Shown here one piece after another: positions 1 through 11,519 of a stretch of DNA of 64,000 bases. This DNA is from Penium margaritaceum (taxonomy: Eukaryota > Streptophyta > Zygnematophyceae > Desmidiales > Peniaceae). Positions within the stretch are counted from its first letter, which is position 1. Each line of letters starts with the position of its first letter. The stretch spans positions 169,047 to 233,046 of the forward strand of contig SZWC01001599.1 of assembly GCA_023375785.1 (NCBI GenBank), read 5' to 3'. The notes beneath the pieces were generated by a model that was not told the origin of the DNA, did not search any database, and worked only from the letters and a program-made list of their open reading frames with translations. The translations under genes and the position numbers were made by a program.

Positions 1-29
1 CCCCCCCCCCCCCCCCCCCCCCCCCCCCC
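1..29. repeat. Poly-C run at window start
   Basis: The window opens with 29 consecutive C. A similar poly-G run follows the large gap at 55832, so this is more likely a contig-edge or sequencing artefact than biology, although a true homopolymer cannot be excluded. Confidence 0.9.
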
Positions 30-138
30 GCGCCATTGCTCACCAAGACGACACCTGTTGCGATAGGAAGTCCCTACTGACAAGCTCACATCAATGAAAT
101 TTGTACCATAAGTGATCCAAGCTCGAGATCCTCAACAC

Positions 139-1060
139 TCATCTACACCAATTATTCAACGCGGTGATAGAGGATCTTTGGAATTTCCGTACGCATGTAG
201 TAGTGCTCACCGAGAGGAATGCTAAACTCTTGAGAGAGCCCCAAATTCCACCGGCACTCCCTGAGACGTTCGATCTTACAAACACAAAAGGAACGATGGT
301 CAGGATGTGGCTGACGAGTTTGGAGGTGTACTCCACGCTACTGGGGTCAATAACAAGAAATAGAAGACTGACCTCGCAACCTCGCTATTGCGTGGAACCA
401 CTTTAAGTTGGTGGTGCGATCTAAAGACCATTCAACGGCAATAGGTAACCAGCGGAGCTGGATCAGCGAGTCATGCAACTGCTCTCAAATCGTTAACCGC
501 ATGTGTTCTACCTCTTGAGAAGATAAATCCAACGTGGCGATACTCCCTCAGAGACCTCAGAATTTTTTTGCATTCTACACACGTCTGTTGTGGAAAAATA
601 AACGTGAAGTCTGACACACGGTAAAAGATTCAACAACTGCGTTGGGACTCCAGCATGGCAGAGAACACGCAACAATTTCGAGTAATCATCACCGGCAGAA
701 AATTCGCCCCCAAAAAACAGGTTCTTTCTACAACAAAGGCCTCCAGCAAGAAATTCAGCGAGTTATTGCCATTTCTAGTGGCCAAGATAACCTTCTATGA
801 ATGATCGCGACATCCGATTGCATCGACAGCACTGAATACAACACTCGGACGTAGGAATCCAATGGCTGGCGACCCCAAAGCCACAATTCTTGTTGTGGTG
901 AAGGAAAATTCCATTCGGCGGATACCTTATCTCTAATCGAGATTTACGCCGTTGATCAACGCTATCAATAGCTCTGCTGGACTTACAAAATGCCGGGTCA
1001 TATCTCGTGTGACTGTCAGAAACAACATCAACCTGCCAAAAAAAGGGGGGAAGCCATAGA
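139..1060 (+). pseudogene. Gypsy A gag remnant with zinc-knuckle region
   Basis: Capsid-like Gag of gypsy A. The stretch reading LPETFDLTNTKGTMVRMW followed by LTSLEVY recurs at the same place in gypsy C, D and E, which is how I identify it. Near 985-1040 there is a CCHC-type knuckle region around PGHISCDCQK, the nucleocapsid part that binds RNA. It is fossil and not a working gene. Confidence 0.75.
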
Positions 1061-1249
1061 GAAATAAATGAGGAGTCAAGAAATGACCCATGGGAGGAGT
1101 AGACAATGAGACTCTTGTCCAGTTGGAAAAACCTGTGCCAACCGATCACCCATCTGAGTGGTTCACATTACCGCAGACAAGTGTCCTTGTCATCACGAAG
1201 TCCGACGAGGGGTACGAGGACAATTAACCAGCGATTCTGCTACTAGTAC

Positions 1250-1640
1250 AATTGAGGGGTTGTAGGATTCACAGAGCGTTACAGACACTACTGGGTGGAG
1301 GATTTTCTAACAAAAATTTCAGCAATGATATGATTCAAAAGCTGGCTTTGCAAACCAAACAGGGAAGGTTTGAAAGTGAAGCAATCGGTGGACAACTAGA
1401 GGTCCGTCAACTTTGCCAACCTCTCTCACTGCAAATCGGAAATCTGTACAATGTTACGGTGTGGAGGAATTGCCCAATGAGCACCACAAAACATGCCTTG
1501 GATGAGACATCTTGTATTGGCAAAACTTTCAAGTGGACTGGAGCAGTTCATGAGTTTATGTCATCCTTAATGGAAAAGAACAACATCTACTTCTGGTTGA
1601 ACGATTCACAATGCAACGACAAGTACAGGAAGGGGTAAAC
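1250..1640 (+). pseudogene. Gypsy A protease region
   Basis: Retropepsin-like region. It aligns with the protease of gypsy C (26540-26880), where the DGGASHSFVS active-site block is clear. Here the blocks FSNDMIQKLALQTKQGRFE and LSLQIGNLYNVTV match that copy. It is a decayed part of the gag-pol reading region, between the knuckle and RT. Confidence 0.65.
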
Positions 1641-1979
1641 ATGGAAACAAGAGAGGAAGATACAGCATCCACCAAGTTCCAGCTGCCAAGCGATATCTGC
1701 AGTGCGAAGCTCAAGCGTGGCTAGTCCACATGGTAAAAAGAAGCGGAAGAAGTCACAACTGCCGAGGCTCCACATCAGCCTCGACACCTAGGAACTTTGT
1801 AGCCATCTTAGAGGAGTTTGCACCACTCATCAAGGAGCTCAAATGGATTTTTCCTGACAAACTGCCCCACAGTTACCTCCATGACAAAACGTTGGCCACC
1901 AGATAGACCTGGTGGTTAATGGAAAAGGGAACAATTAGATGAGTGATCACGAGCTGATAAATCTGAAGAAGCAGCTGGA

Positions 1980-2756
1980 GGAGATGCTTGGATAGGGATT
2001 AATTAGGCCCTCTACGTCACCCTATGTGGCACCTGTAAGAAAAGACAACTAAGGAGATGTGGATGTGTGTGGATTTCCAAGAATTGAACAAAATCACCGT
2101 CAAGAACCGCTACCCTCTTCCGCAAGGAGACAAGAATTCTGACCACCTCTGCAAGGCCCAAGTTTTCAGCAAGATCAACTTACTCAGTGGCTATTATCTG
2201 CGTATCTGATAAGGACATCCATAAGACAGTGTTCCACACCAGTTATGGGCACTTTGAGTACACTCCATTCGGACTCATAAACACCCCCTTCAGCATTGAT
2301 GGCAGCGGTGAACAATATCTTCTGCCCGTACCTCGACAAATTCATTGTTGTGTACCTTGATGAAACATTGGTGTACAACCCCACCCTGAAGGAGCACAAT
2401 GTAAATCTTGGAAATGTTTTCGAGACTTTATAAAGAGAGAAATTCTGTGGAAAACTCTCAAAGTGTGACTTCGGTCTCTGTTCGATCCAGCTCTTGGGCC
2501 ACATCATCTGTGATGGACAGATGACCATGGACTTCAGAAATATAGAAGCACTCGCTGATTGCCTAATTCCTACCAGTGTTTGGGACGTCCAACTGATTTT
2601 AGGCTTCTGCAACTACTACTGATGACTCATAAAGAACTACACCCGAGTGTCAACGCCTCTCTTCAATCTCACTCCTAAAACCACTGAGTGGAATTGGGGG
2701 AATGGAAAACAGGAAGAGTTTAACTAATGAAGAAATAATGACCTTGGTGCCCGCCT
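1980..2756 (+). pseudogene. Gypsy A reverse transcriptase and start of RNase H
   Basis: RT of gypsy A. Visible blocks are the fingers/palm start near 2030-2120 ([18 protein letters not shown]), the palm block around FIVVYLDE with the YxDD-type motif near 2341-2370, and the stretch after it matching the other gypsy copies. RNase H begins near 2640 and is interrupted at 2757 by copia-1, resuming at 9133. Broken in many places. Confidence 0.8.
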
Positions 2757-3700
2757 TGTTGGAAAAGGAGCCATCCGGCTAAGTTTCAGGTCCAGAAGAG
2801 CAAGTTCCAAGAAACTACTAGATGTCTCAGGTGCTGTAATGTCTACGGTCCAAGTTTCAGGCCGATCCAACGGTCGGATTGGGAGATATGGATTTTCGAA
2901 GTTTCCAGGGTCATCGACCGCCGGTATCTGGGTGACCATGGGCGATGGCTCCATGCCTTAGCCTGAGAAAAGAAGAAGGCAAGAGGATTAGGGTCAAGAC
3001 CTCATGGGAGAAATATCCAAAAAGGTCCTAGATCCTTGGGTTGCCTTGTCAGAGTGTGCTGAAAAAGGTATCTCTCCATGCTTTTTAGGTGAGGTGAGAT
3101 CCTTGTGTGCTAGCCATGGACACATGGCGATTCTCCATGGGATTGTGGGTTATGTGACCACTAGGATTGTGCCATGAGAGCATTTTCTAGCTCTCTAGGT
3201 CTTGTGTGAGTGGTCAGCCTGATTGTTAGACTGATTTCTTCTCTTGTGTGAGATTATGGACTCTAGTGTGTGAGCCTTAGCCTCCATGGCTAAGTGGTGT
3301 GGCTTGTGAGAGGGCTGACTTGCCCAAGCTCTAGCTCTATATGTACTCCATCATTTTGAGTGATTCAACAACCATTTCTTCAGCACAAGTGATGNGGTTA
3401 TGTGACCACTAGGATTGTGCCATGAGAGCATTTTCTAGCTCTCTAGGTCTTGTGTGAGTGGTCAGCCTGATTGTTAGACTGATTTCTTCTCTTGTGTGAG
3501 ATTATGGACTCTAGTGTGTGAGCCTTAGCCTCCATGGCTAAGTGGTGTGGCTTGTGAGAGGGCTGACTTGCCCAAGCTCTAGCTCTATATGTACTCCATC
3601 ATTTTGAGTGATTCAACAACCATTTCTTCAGCACAAGTGATGCCCTTTGAGTCCCATATGTTTGCTCCTCGAAGGCTCCCTCTCTCCTCCAGATCCAACA
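2757..3700 (+). repeat. Copia-1 5' LTR (inflated by an N-joined duplication)
   Basis: It starts TGTTGGAAAAGGAG and ends TCCAACA, matching the 3' LTR at 8389-9127. It is 944 bp against 739 bp there because a 247-bp segment (3148-3394) is repeated exactly at 3396-3642 with one N between, probably an assembly join. A part of about 40 bp present in the 3' copy is not seen here. Promoter and polyadenylation signals are expected inside but I cannot pick out a definite TATA box. Confidence 0.9.
3148..3642. repeat. Exact 247-bp tandem duplication around a single N
   Basis: Positions 3148-3394 and 3396-3642 appear identical, separated by one N at 3395. The 3' LTR of the same element has the segment once. 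This is the expected look of two overlapping contig ends joined without merging. Confidence 0.92.
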
Positions 3701-3702
3701 CT

Positions 3703-3714
3703 TGGTATCAGAGC
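3703..3714 (+). other. Copia-1 primer-binding site (initiator-Met tRNA 3' end)
   Basis: TGGTATCAGAGC lies 2 bases after the 5' LTR. It is the complement of the 3' end of plant initiator-Met tRNA including CCA, the common plant LTR-retrotransposon primer. Confidence 0.92.
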
Positions 3715-4317
3715 CAAGTTTTGCCACTTTCAGCTAGCACAGGCCGTCACTTTGAGAGTGACGGGTTAGGGCAAAACCTTCATTAAGTTTAACGATCGAC
3801 CACTGGATCATCAAGTTCAAGAGACAAGTGTTCTAACAAGCCTAAGATCACAAAGATCAAACGATTGGATTGAGAGTTATGTTCAAAACGAGGTCGGCCA
3901 GGGCTACACTCTTTTCTCTGAGTAAGACTGTCGCCTTGTGATGACTATAACTCTCTCATTTCTTTGTCAAATTTCTCCTTAGCTTTCCATTGGTACAAAA
4001 ATATTTTCATTCCATTAGTAAGTTTGGGAGAAACGTCGTTTACAAGCTGGCTGGTCTAAGCTGGAGTAGGAGCAGTATCATACCCTGTTTTCAGAAGGGC
4101 ATGTCTCTGAAAATCGCCTGTTGATGACCCTGTTTTATGGGTCGATCTGAAAGGTTTTGAGCTGAATTTTCTAGTGGTGGGCTTATTTTTTCCATGTTCG
4201 CAGTCTATTGGCCTCTACAGTCCATTTTCTGTCATACAGATTTCTGGCAGAAGCAGTAGCAGAAGCAGGGGTAGCGCCGCCACTCAAGGGCACCGCTGAG
4301 CATCACCAAAGCTCAAA
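3715..4317 (+). other. Copia-1 untranslated leader
   Basis: About 600 bp between the PBS and the first gag codons. No open frame or structured signal is recognised; packaging signals are expected here by family but cannot be seen directly. Confidence 0.55.
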
Positions 4318-5280
4318 ATGGCAGCAGCAGGCGTGGTAACAGCAGTCCAGCCCTTAGAGAGGCTGGAAAGACGTGCCAACTTCACGGTTTGGAAGATCCG
4401 TACCCGCCTCCTTTTGGAGGAGAGGGGGCTTGTGGGAGGTGGTGAGCGGCGACGAGCGCGCTCCGCCTCCACAGGCAAAAGGCATCACCGCAGCGGAGGT
4501 GGTGGCGGGGAAGACGCTGCAGAAAGGTGTAGGAGATGCAAGTTCATCTACAACTGCAGCGACGACATATTTGGAGTGGAAGAAGAAGGACAGACAGGCC
4601 TACAGGCTGCTTGTCAACACCATCTCCAACAAGCATCTACAGTACGTGAGTGACAAGGCTACTGCAAAAGAGGGTTGGGACACGTGCAAGAAGTAAGAGA
4701 GCAAGGATCCTGCATTCCTCATGCTTTTGGAGGAGAAGATTATGGGGTTGAAAATGCAGGGTGGCAAAGGGATGGAGGCGTACTTGGACAGGGCAAAGGA
4801 GCTGGCTAAGAAGCTGAAAGCGGCTCGCAATCCTGTGGAAGACACGTGCTTCGTCCTTCTCTTGCTGAGGGGACTCCCAACAAGCTATGACACGGTGCAA
4901 GAGATGTTGGAGTGCCAGCCGACTCTTGACCTGGACTTCATCTGCGTGCACTTGGTGCAGGTAGAACTGCCTCGCAATGTAGCAAAGCGCAATGGCGGCA
5001 TCAGCAGCATTGAAGCAGCTTTCATGGCCATGGGCTCACGCAACCTGTAGCAGCAGCAGTCCGGGCAGCAGAGAGGCAAGAAGAAAGGCAAGTGCCAATA
5101 TTGCCAGAAAGAGGGTCCCTACAAGAAAGAGTGCTTCAAGTTCAAGAGGGAGCAGAAGGAACAGCATCATCAGCAGAGAAATCAGCAATCTCCACAGCAA
5201 CAGCAGCAGTAGGCACAACAACGTCACCAGCAGCAGCAGCAACAGTAGCAGAACCAGACCGGTGTGCGCCATTTTGGCAA
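4318..5280 (+). pseudogene. Copia-1 gag with zinc-knuckle and Q-rich tail
   Basis: Copia Gag. The blocks LERRANFTVWKIRTRLLLEE and MGLKMQGGKGMEAYLDRAKE fit the UBN2/gag-polypeptide family. A C-rich knuckle (CQYCQKEG, then KKECFK) lies near 5090-5140. After it comes a CAG-rich stretch (about 5160-5260) coding mostly Gln, which makes poly-Leu shadow frames on the other strand. Confidence 0.8.
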
Positions 5281-5459
5281 CATGAACATGGCCAAGGAGG
5301 TGTGCAACCGCCTCTTCATGGCGAAGTTTGACATGTCGTAGAAGGAGAAGGCGGATCTGGCGTGGTACAAGGACTCATGGTGTACCAAGAGTCTGACGCA
5401 GCATAAGGAGTGGTTTACGCAGCTGCTCTCCATTCCCCCCTGACCGATTGCTTTGGGTG

Positions 5460-6290
5460 ATGATTGAGTGGTGTATGTTGAGGGGACTGGGATTGTAGAG
5501 ATGTGGTTGGGAACCCCGTGTGGCATTGAAGTGGGAGTGTTCCATGGCGTGCTGTACGTACCTAATGCTGCGTTCAACCTTTTCTCAGTGTCCTCTCTCA
5601 CCAACACAAGACTGCGAGTCATCTTTGACGACGACTATGGCTACATCCTCGACAAGGAAATAGGAGAGGAGTTGGCCAGGTCGGTAAAGGAAGTCGACAT
5701 GTACCGCCTGTTGGGGGCGACCAAGATCTCACTCGAGCAGAGTCTTGCAGCAGTGGTGCAGGCCACAGATGGCAAAATCTGGCATGCGCGCTACGGCCAC
5801 ATCGGCATGCGTGCCTTGCAGCAACTTCAAACAAAGCAGATGGTGCGTGACTTGCCCACCATCTCTAACTTTGAGCAGTAGTTGTGCATCAGCTATTTAG
5901 AGGGGAAGCTGCATCGCGAGGCGTTCTCTGGAGCAGAGGAGCGCGCGAAGGAGGTGCTGGAGATGGTCCACACAGACTTGTGTGGCCCGATGCAGACCCA
6001 AAGTTTTGGAGGCTCTAGGTGTTTTCTCACCTTCATTGATGATTTCAGCCGTTACACTGCTGTGTACTTCCTTTCCTCCAAGGACCAGTGCTTTGACAGG
6101 TTCAAGGAGTTCAAGGCAATGGTGGAGAACCAGACTGCCAAGAAGATGAAGGCGTTGCGCAACGACCGTGGTGGAGAGTACCTGAGCAAGGAGTTCCAGG
6201 ACTACCTCGCAGCAGCAGGTATCAAGGTGCAGCGGACCGCACCATACTCGCCGCAGCAGAATGGTGTAGCAAAAAGCCGAGCGTGGGTTA
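5460..6290 (+). pseudogene. Copia-1 protease/pre-integrase and integrase core
   Basis: GAG-pre-integrase block IWHARYGHIGMRALQQL near 5775, then the integrase core with VHTDLCGPM, FLTFIDDFSRYTAVYF, RNDRGGEYLSKEF and APYSPQQNGVA through about 6270. This is the DDE integrase of Ty1/copia that joins element cDNA to the chromosome. The region is broken and cannot work as it stands. Confidence 0.85.
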
Positions 6291-6756
6291 TCTTCGCGCG
6301 TTTGGCAGCTTGGCGCACATGCACGTGCCCAAGGAGAAGTGGCAGAAATGGGATGCAAAGAGCGCACAGATGCTGATTACCGACTATGACATGGCAAGCA
6401 AGGCGTATCGTCTCTACAAGAGGGATAGTGGCCATGTCATCATCTCCAAGGATGTCGTTTTCAACGAAAGTAACGTCATCGGCACCAACATCATCTGCAA
6501 AGAGGCAGCACAACTAGCAGCTGATGAAGTAGTTGGAGCAAAAATTTGCCTTGACCCCGTCTCTCCTGAGCCTTCCTCTACTGTGACAATGGGAGAACCA
6601 CTCTACTCTCCCATGTCTGTTGCAGCAGATATAGTGGCCTCATCGGCAGAAGCAGAGGAAGAAGATGCACCACCATCAGCAGGAGCAATTGTGCCAGCAG
6701 TATCGCGCCAGCCGTCTGCTAACGCTCCAGCACCAGGTTGAAGGTGCCCTCTCAGG

Positions 6757-8312
6757 TTGCTCTACAAGCCTGGTGAGTGCGGGCATTTCTGGATGCTCCA
6801 AAAACCAGACCAGATGAACGTCGTAGTTGCAGCAGACTCTGATGAGCCGACGTCGTACAAGGAGGCCATGGCTGCACCAGATGCAGCAGATTGGACACAA
6901 GCTGTGCAGCAGGAGATACAGTCACAACTTGACAACGGTACGTGGGAGCTGACTGAGCGTCCACCTGGACGCAAGGTAATCAAGAGCAAGTGGGTGTTCA
7001 AGAAGAAGAGGGGCGTAGATGGCAACCTCGAAAAGTACAAGGCGAGGCTGGTCGCCAAGGGCTACTCGCAGCAAGAAGGCATCGACTACATGGAAACCTT
7101 TGGTCGTGTTGCAAAGTTTGCCTCTGTGCGCACGCTCCTTTCTTATGCAGCAGCTGAGGACTTCGAAATTCACCACATGGATGTCAAGACGACATTCTTG
7201 AACAGTGACTTGGAGGAGGAAATCTACAAGGAGCAGCCGGAGGGATTCGTCATGGATGACAAGGAGCACCTGGTTTGCAAGCTGCACAAGTCGCTGTACG
7301 GCCTCAAGCAAGCGTCGTGTGCTTGCAACCAGACTTTAGATGCGGTGCTGCAGTGCATGGGGTTCGAGCGTAGTGAGTGTGACTACAGCGTCTATCGCTG
7401 GGAGCATGGTCATGAGGTGCTCATCATCATCGTCTATGTGGATGACATGCTCCTCCTTTCCAACAGCATGTCTAACCTGTAAGAGTTCAAGGAGGCCATG
7501 CAGGAGTGCTTCCAGACGTCTGATCTCGGGGAGGCATCATACTTCCTTGGTATCCAGATCACGCGTGAATGCAAATCACGCTCTCTCTCCCTATAGCAGA
7601 GCCGCTACATCAAGGATGTTTTGCAGTGGTTTGGCATGGCAGAGGCCAAACCCATCGGCACGCCGCTGGAGATGCGACAGTACCTCATGAGCTTCAATGG
7701 AGAAGCGGATGCAGCTGAGCGGCAGAAGTACCAGAGCGCTGTCGGTAGTCTCATGTACCTGATGGTTGCAACCAGGCCTGATGTGAGCACTGTGAGCCAG
7801 CACATGGCGAACCCCCGACCTCAGCACCAGAAGGCAGTGAAGCGGATCTTCCGCTACCTTGCTGGAACCATCAACATCGGCATCACCTACAATGGCAACG
7901 ACAACAACATCATCGGCTACACACACGCAGATTGCGCTTCAAACCCTGAGGACCGCAAGTCCATCTTTGGATATGTGTTCCTCATGAATGGTGGGGCCAT
8001 CAACTGGTGCACCAAGCGGCAGGTGGTCGTGGCCACCTCAAGCACGGAAACTGCTTCCTTGGCTTTGGAGCCAAGGAAGCAGTTTGGCTTCAACGTCTTA
8101 TGGCAGAGATGAGTGGGAGTGTAGCAGTTCCAATTCCTGTGCGCATCGACAACCAGAGCGCAATGGCACTCGCTAAGAATCTTGAGCACCATGCACGCAC
8201 CAAGCACATTGACATTGCATATCATTTCATCAGGCACATGGTGCAGGAGGGTGTTATCAAGCTAGAGTTTACTCCAACCAGCAAGTAAGTTGCTGATTTC
8301 TGCACCAAGACA
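6757..8312 (+). pseudogene. Copia-1 reverse transcriptase and RNase H
   Basis: RT_2-type copia reverse transcriptase. It starts with ALxxPDAADWTQAVQQEI-like sequence near 6870, followed by VIKSKWVFKKKRGVDGN, KARLVAKGYSQQEGIDY, MDVKTTFLNSDLEEEIY, LYGLKQAS and the catalytic block IVYVDDMLLL near 7430-7460. RNase H follows from about 7620: GSLMYLMVATRPD, then the region around 7950-8290 ending HIDIAYHFIRHMV. Fossil. Confidence 0.88.
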
Positions 8313-8376
8313 GTGACCCGTGAGAAGCAGCAGTTCTGCATGAAGGCATGTGGATTCAACCCAGTCTGACCGCGGC

Positions 8377-8387
8377 AAAGTGGGAGA
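8377..8387 (+). other. Copia-1 polypurine tract
   Basis: AAAGTGGGAGA sits directly before the 3' LTR at 8389, the usual place for the plus-strand primer of an LTR retrotransposon. Confidence 0.8.
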
Positions 8388-8388
8388 T

Positions 8389-9127
8389 TGTTGGAAAAAG
8401 AGTTATCCGGCTAAGTTTCAGGTCCACAAGAGCAAGTGCCAAGAAAATACCAGATGCCTACTCCGATCGTCAATCCGTCTTCTTCATTGGAAAGATCAAG
8501 TGGGAGAATGTCTACGGTCCAAGTTTCAGGCCGATCCAACGGTCGGATTGGGAGATATGAATTTTTGAAGTTTCCGGGGTCATTGATCGCCGCTATGTGG
8601 GTGACCATGGGCGATGGCTCCATGCCTTAGCCTGAGAAAAGAAAAAGGCAAGAGGATTAGGGTCAAGACCTAATGGGAGAAATATCCAAAAAGGTCCTAG
8701 ATCCTTGGGTTGCCTTGTCAGAGTGTGCTGACTAGGAAAAAGGTATCTCTCCTTGCTTTTTAGGTGAAGTGAGATCCTTGCTAGCTAGCCATGGACACAT
8801 GGCGATTCTCCATGGGATTGTGGATACTGTGACCACTAGGAGTGTGCCATGAGAGCATTTTCTAGTTCTCTAAGTCGTGTGTGAGTGGGCAGAATGATTG
8901 CTAGGCTGATTTCTTCTCTTGTCTGAGATTATGGACTCTAGTGTGTGAGCCTTAGCCTCCATGGCTAAGTGGTGTGGCTTGTGAGAGGGTTGACTTGCCC
9001 AAGCTCTAGCTCTATATGTACTCCATCATTTTGAGTGATTCAACAACTATTTCTTCAGCATAAGTTATGCCCTTTCAGTTACACATGTTTGCTGATCCAA
9101 GGCTCCCTCTCTGCTCCAGTTCCAACA
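8389..9127 (+). repeat. Copia-1 3' LTR
   Basis: 739 bp, starting TGTTGGAAAAAGAG and ending TCCAACA, followed at once by the CGCCT target duplicate (9128-9132). By eye it differs from the 5' LTR at roughly 6-8% of aligned sites. Confidence 0.93.
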
Positions 9128-9132
9128 CGCCT

Positions 9133-10240
9133 TATTATTGGAAGATGCAATGGTGAACTACATCATGGTCACTGACACATCAGATCAATTAATTGGAGCT
9201 GTTCTACTCCACGAAAATGACAGTGGAGAACAACCGGTTGTATACATGTCGCAAAAGTTGTGTGGAACAAAACTCAGCTACCCAATACAAGAGAACAAAA
9301 TGCTCATAGTGGTGCATGCATTTAAGACATGGCGGTGCTCCTTGGAACACTAGTAATGCATCATTTGCACTGACCACGAGCGCTGAAACATCTCAAAACT
9401 CAGCCAAATCTGAGCCGTCGACAAACTCAATGAATGGAGTTCCCCGAGTCCAACTTTGACCATGACATCGAGTATTGACCTGGAAACAATCACCCAGCGG
9501 ATGCTCTAAGTCTGCAACCAGATCTGATGGACGAGATCAACATGATACTTGTCAAACAATACATGGACCTTGGGAGGTTTTTTGTAAAAGGATACAAGGA
9601 GTTCAGCGGGTACGACAAGACTAAGTTCTGGTTCACAAACCGTACTCAAGACAAAAATTTACTCTCCAGGCCGTAGTCCCACCACACAAGGAATTTCGAA
9701 GAATTCTATTGAAAGAATGCCACAAAACTGGCCTAGGTGGATACTTGAGCGAGCACAAGACGCTCAAGAAGCTGGCAAAAAACTATTGTTGGGACAAGAT
9801 GTGATACTTGTCAGTGACAAAGATCTCGTCTCATGAGGTCACCCGGTCTACTCCAATCACTCCTTGTTCCAACACAGCCGTGGTTTGACATCAGCATGGG
9901 CTTTGTGACAGGACTACCCACCACTCCTGAAGGCTATGGCGCCATCCTAGTGGTGATGGACAGGAATTCAAAATGCCGCACTTCATCCTGATGAAGGCCA
10001 CCGTCACCTCAGAAAGAACAGCAGGATGTTTCCTATAGCAAATAGTATGGTTGCATGATGTGCCATGCACCATCATCAGCGACACGGACAGCCATTTTAC
10101 TGGCCGTTTTGGCACAAAGTGATGACGCATTACGGTAGTCGGATCCAGCTATCAATGGTGCTCCATCCTCAAACGGACGGGCAAATGTAGGAGACCAATC
10201 AGACGCTCAAACAAATTTTCCGCACTCTATGCGAGCCGCA
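9133..10240 (+). pseudogene. Gypsy A RNase H (second half) and integrase
   Basis: Continuation of gypsy A after copia-1. RNase H shows MVTDTSDQLIGAVLLHEND (9170-9230) and GEQPVVYMSQKL. The integrase zinc region is near 9715-9810 (LLKECHKTGLGGYLSEH). The core follows from about 9880 (ISMGFVTGLPTTPEGYGAI) to about 10240. Broken in many places. Confidence 0.8.
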
Positions 10241-10539
10241 TGACACAAATTAGAGAGCCAAACTGCCGACCACCAAACTCGCATAAAACTCCACCACTTC
10301 CACCGCAACAGGTAGAACTTAATTTGAAGCAGTCTATGACAATCTTCTTGCCACACCAACAAGATTGCAGAGCCAGTGCAGCATTGTCATGGTTGACATC
10401 AATCACACAGATTTCTCCAGTGTTTAGGAGAAAGCACGAAAATCTATCATGAAGACACAAGCTCCTATGAAGCAAGCAGCCGACCGACATCGCAAAAACG
10501 ACACGTTTAGCACTGGCGACTCCTGATTTGGGAAAAAGC

Positions 10540-10970
10540 CAAACTCCAAGAACAGTACTTTGCAAAGCTCAAATCCCAGTGGTTGGGACCCTTTGAGATC
10601 AAATGCGTGCAAACTCCCATTTTCGCTCACCTCCATCTCCCCAACAGCATGTAAATCTAACCAGTCTTCCACATTAGCAAGCTGAAGCACAAACGGGATC
10701 CCAACATGGACTTCCTCAAAAGAGACATCGTACCTCGGCTTCCTATCTATACGGGGATATGGAGTACATGATTGAAGATATCCTCCGAGATTGGTGACAT
10801 GGAAAAAGGAACAAGGATCTAGTCAAGTGGCATGAATATGATGGTGCGCTCAACAGCTGTGAGTCCTACGAAAATCTCCAAGATGTTGACCAACTCATCA
10901 ATGGCTATTACCACTGTCACCAGTCTATGTCTACCTACTCACTGGGATGTCACGGAAAAAGGGGAGGAAT
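10540..10970 (+). pseudogene. Gypsy A integrase C-terminus, chromodomain and polypurine tract
   Basis: After the integrase tail (about 10560-10720) a chromodomain remnant lies at about 10750-10920 (DMEYMIEDILRD and DLVKWHEYDGALN), the same block seen in B, D and E. The purine-rich run AAAAAGGGGAGGAAT at 10956-10970 immediately precedes the LTR. Confidence 0.78.
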
Positions 10971-11519
10971 TGTGACGCCCATTGTGTACACACATCCCTA
11001 AAACTTGCAAGTAGGAAAAAATCATTACACTCGTGGCCAACTACACGTTGACCTCAAGATTTTTGTGCCGATCAGCCGAAGGCATTTTGGCCACCCGTCC
11101 TGACCTCCGGTGTTCTGTTCCATATGGTTTTGATAACTTTGACCACTTCATGCAATGGTAAACAGGATTTTCACGAGCTGTATCAATGTTTTGAGCTGTT
11201 TGGTCTACTTCTGGACGGCGTTGAAATTTTTTCAAACCGCGTCTTGATATTCTCAATGCACCATGACCTCTCGGCAGAGCTTCTTGTAGCAACCACTCAA
11301 GGTAGTACCTTGCACACATTGCTCGGCCCGAGTGCTGCAAACCCAACATATGCCTCATTGTGATTCTTGACATTGTATATACATGCTCGACATACTGGAC
11401 ACATATCATCAAAGTACACTTATACTCAGTAAGAATTATGCATTGGACCCAATTCATCAAATCGTCTATGGCTCCACACTTCATCCCTGTGAACCACGTA
11501 TGTTCTTCTTCATGTAACA
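10971..11519 (+). repeat. Gypsy A 3' LTR
   Basis: About 549 bp, starting TGTGACGCCCATTG and ending ATGTAACA. It shares blocks with the other gypsy LTRs here, such as TTTTGGCCA, GGTGTTC-GTTCC, and TCCCTGTGAACCAC near the end. Its 5' partner is outside the window, so its age cannot be estimated from an LTR pair. Confidence 0.82.

Larger units (their letters stand above)
2757..9127 (+). mobile_element. Copia-1: Ty1/copia retrotransposon nested in gypsy A
   Basis: Complete LTR-to-LTR Ty1/copia element: 5' LTR 2757-3700, PBS 3703-3714, gag 4318-5200, integrase 5760-6290, RT 6880-7600, RNase H 7600-8310, polypurine tract 8377-8387, 3' LTR 8389-9127. The domain order integrase before RT is diagnostic for copia. 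The target duplication CGCCT is perfect at 2752-2756 and 9128-9132, and the RNase H of gypsy A reads on across it. The coding part is broken in about ten places. The LTRs differ by roughly 6-8% by eye, so it is moderately old. Confidence 0.93.
30..11519 (+). mobile_element. Gypsy A: decayed Ty3/gypsy chromovirus, 5' end outside window
   Basis: Fossil Ty3/gypsy LTR retrotransposon. In order it shows gag (about 150-720), a zinc-knuckle remnant (about 985-1040), protease (about 1250-1560), RT (about 1980-2620), RNase H (about 2640-2756 and again from 9133), integrase (about 9700-10240), a chromodomain (about 10740-10920), a polypurine tract and a 3' LTR. RNase H is split by copia-1. The 5' LTR lies before the window. 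The element is broken in several dozen places and looks old. The chromodomain puts it in the chromovirus clade, whose integrases are known to target heterochromatin. Confidence 0.88.
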
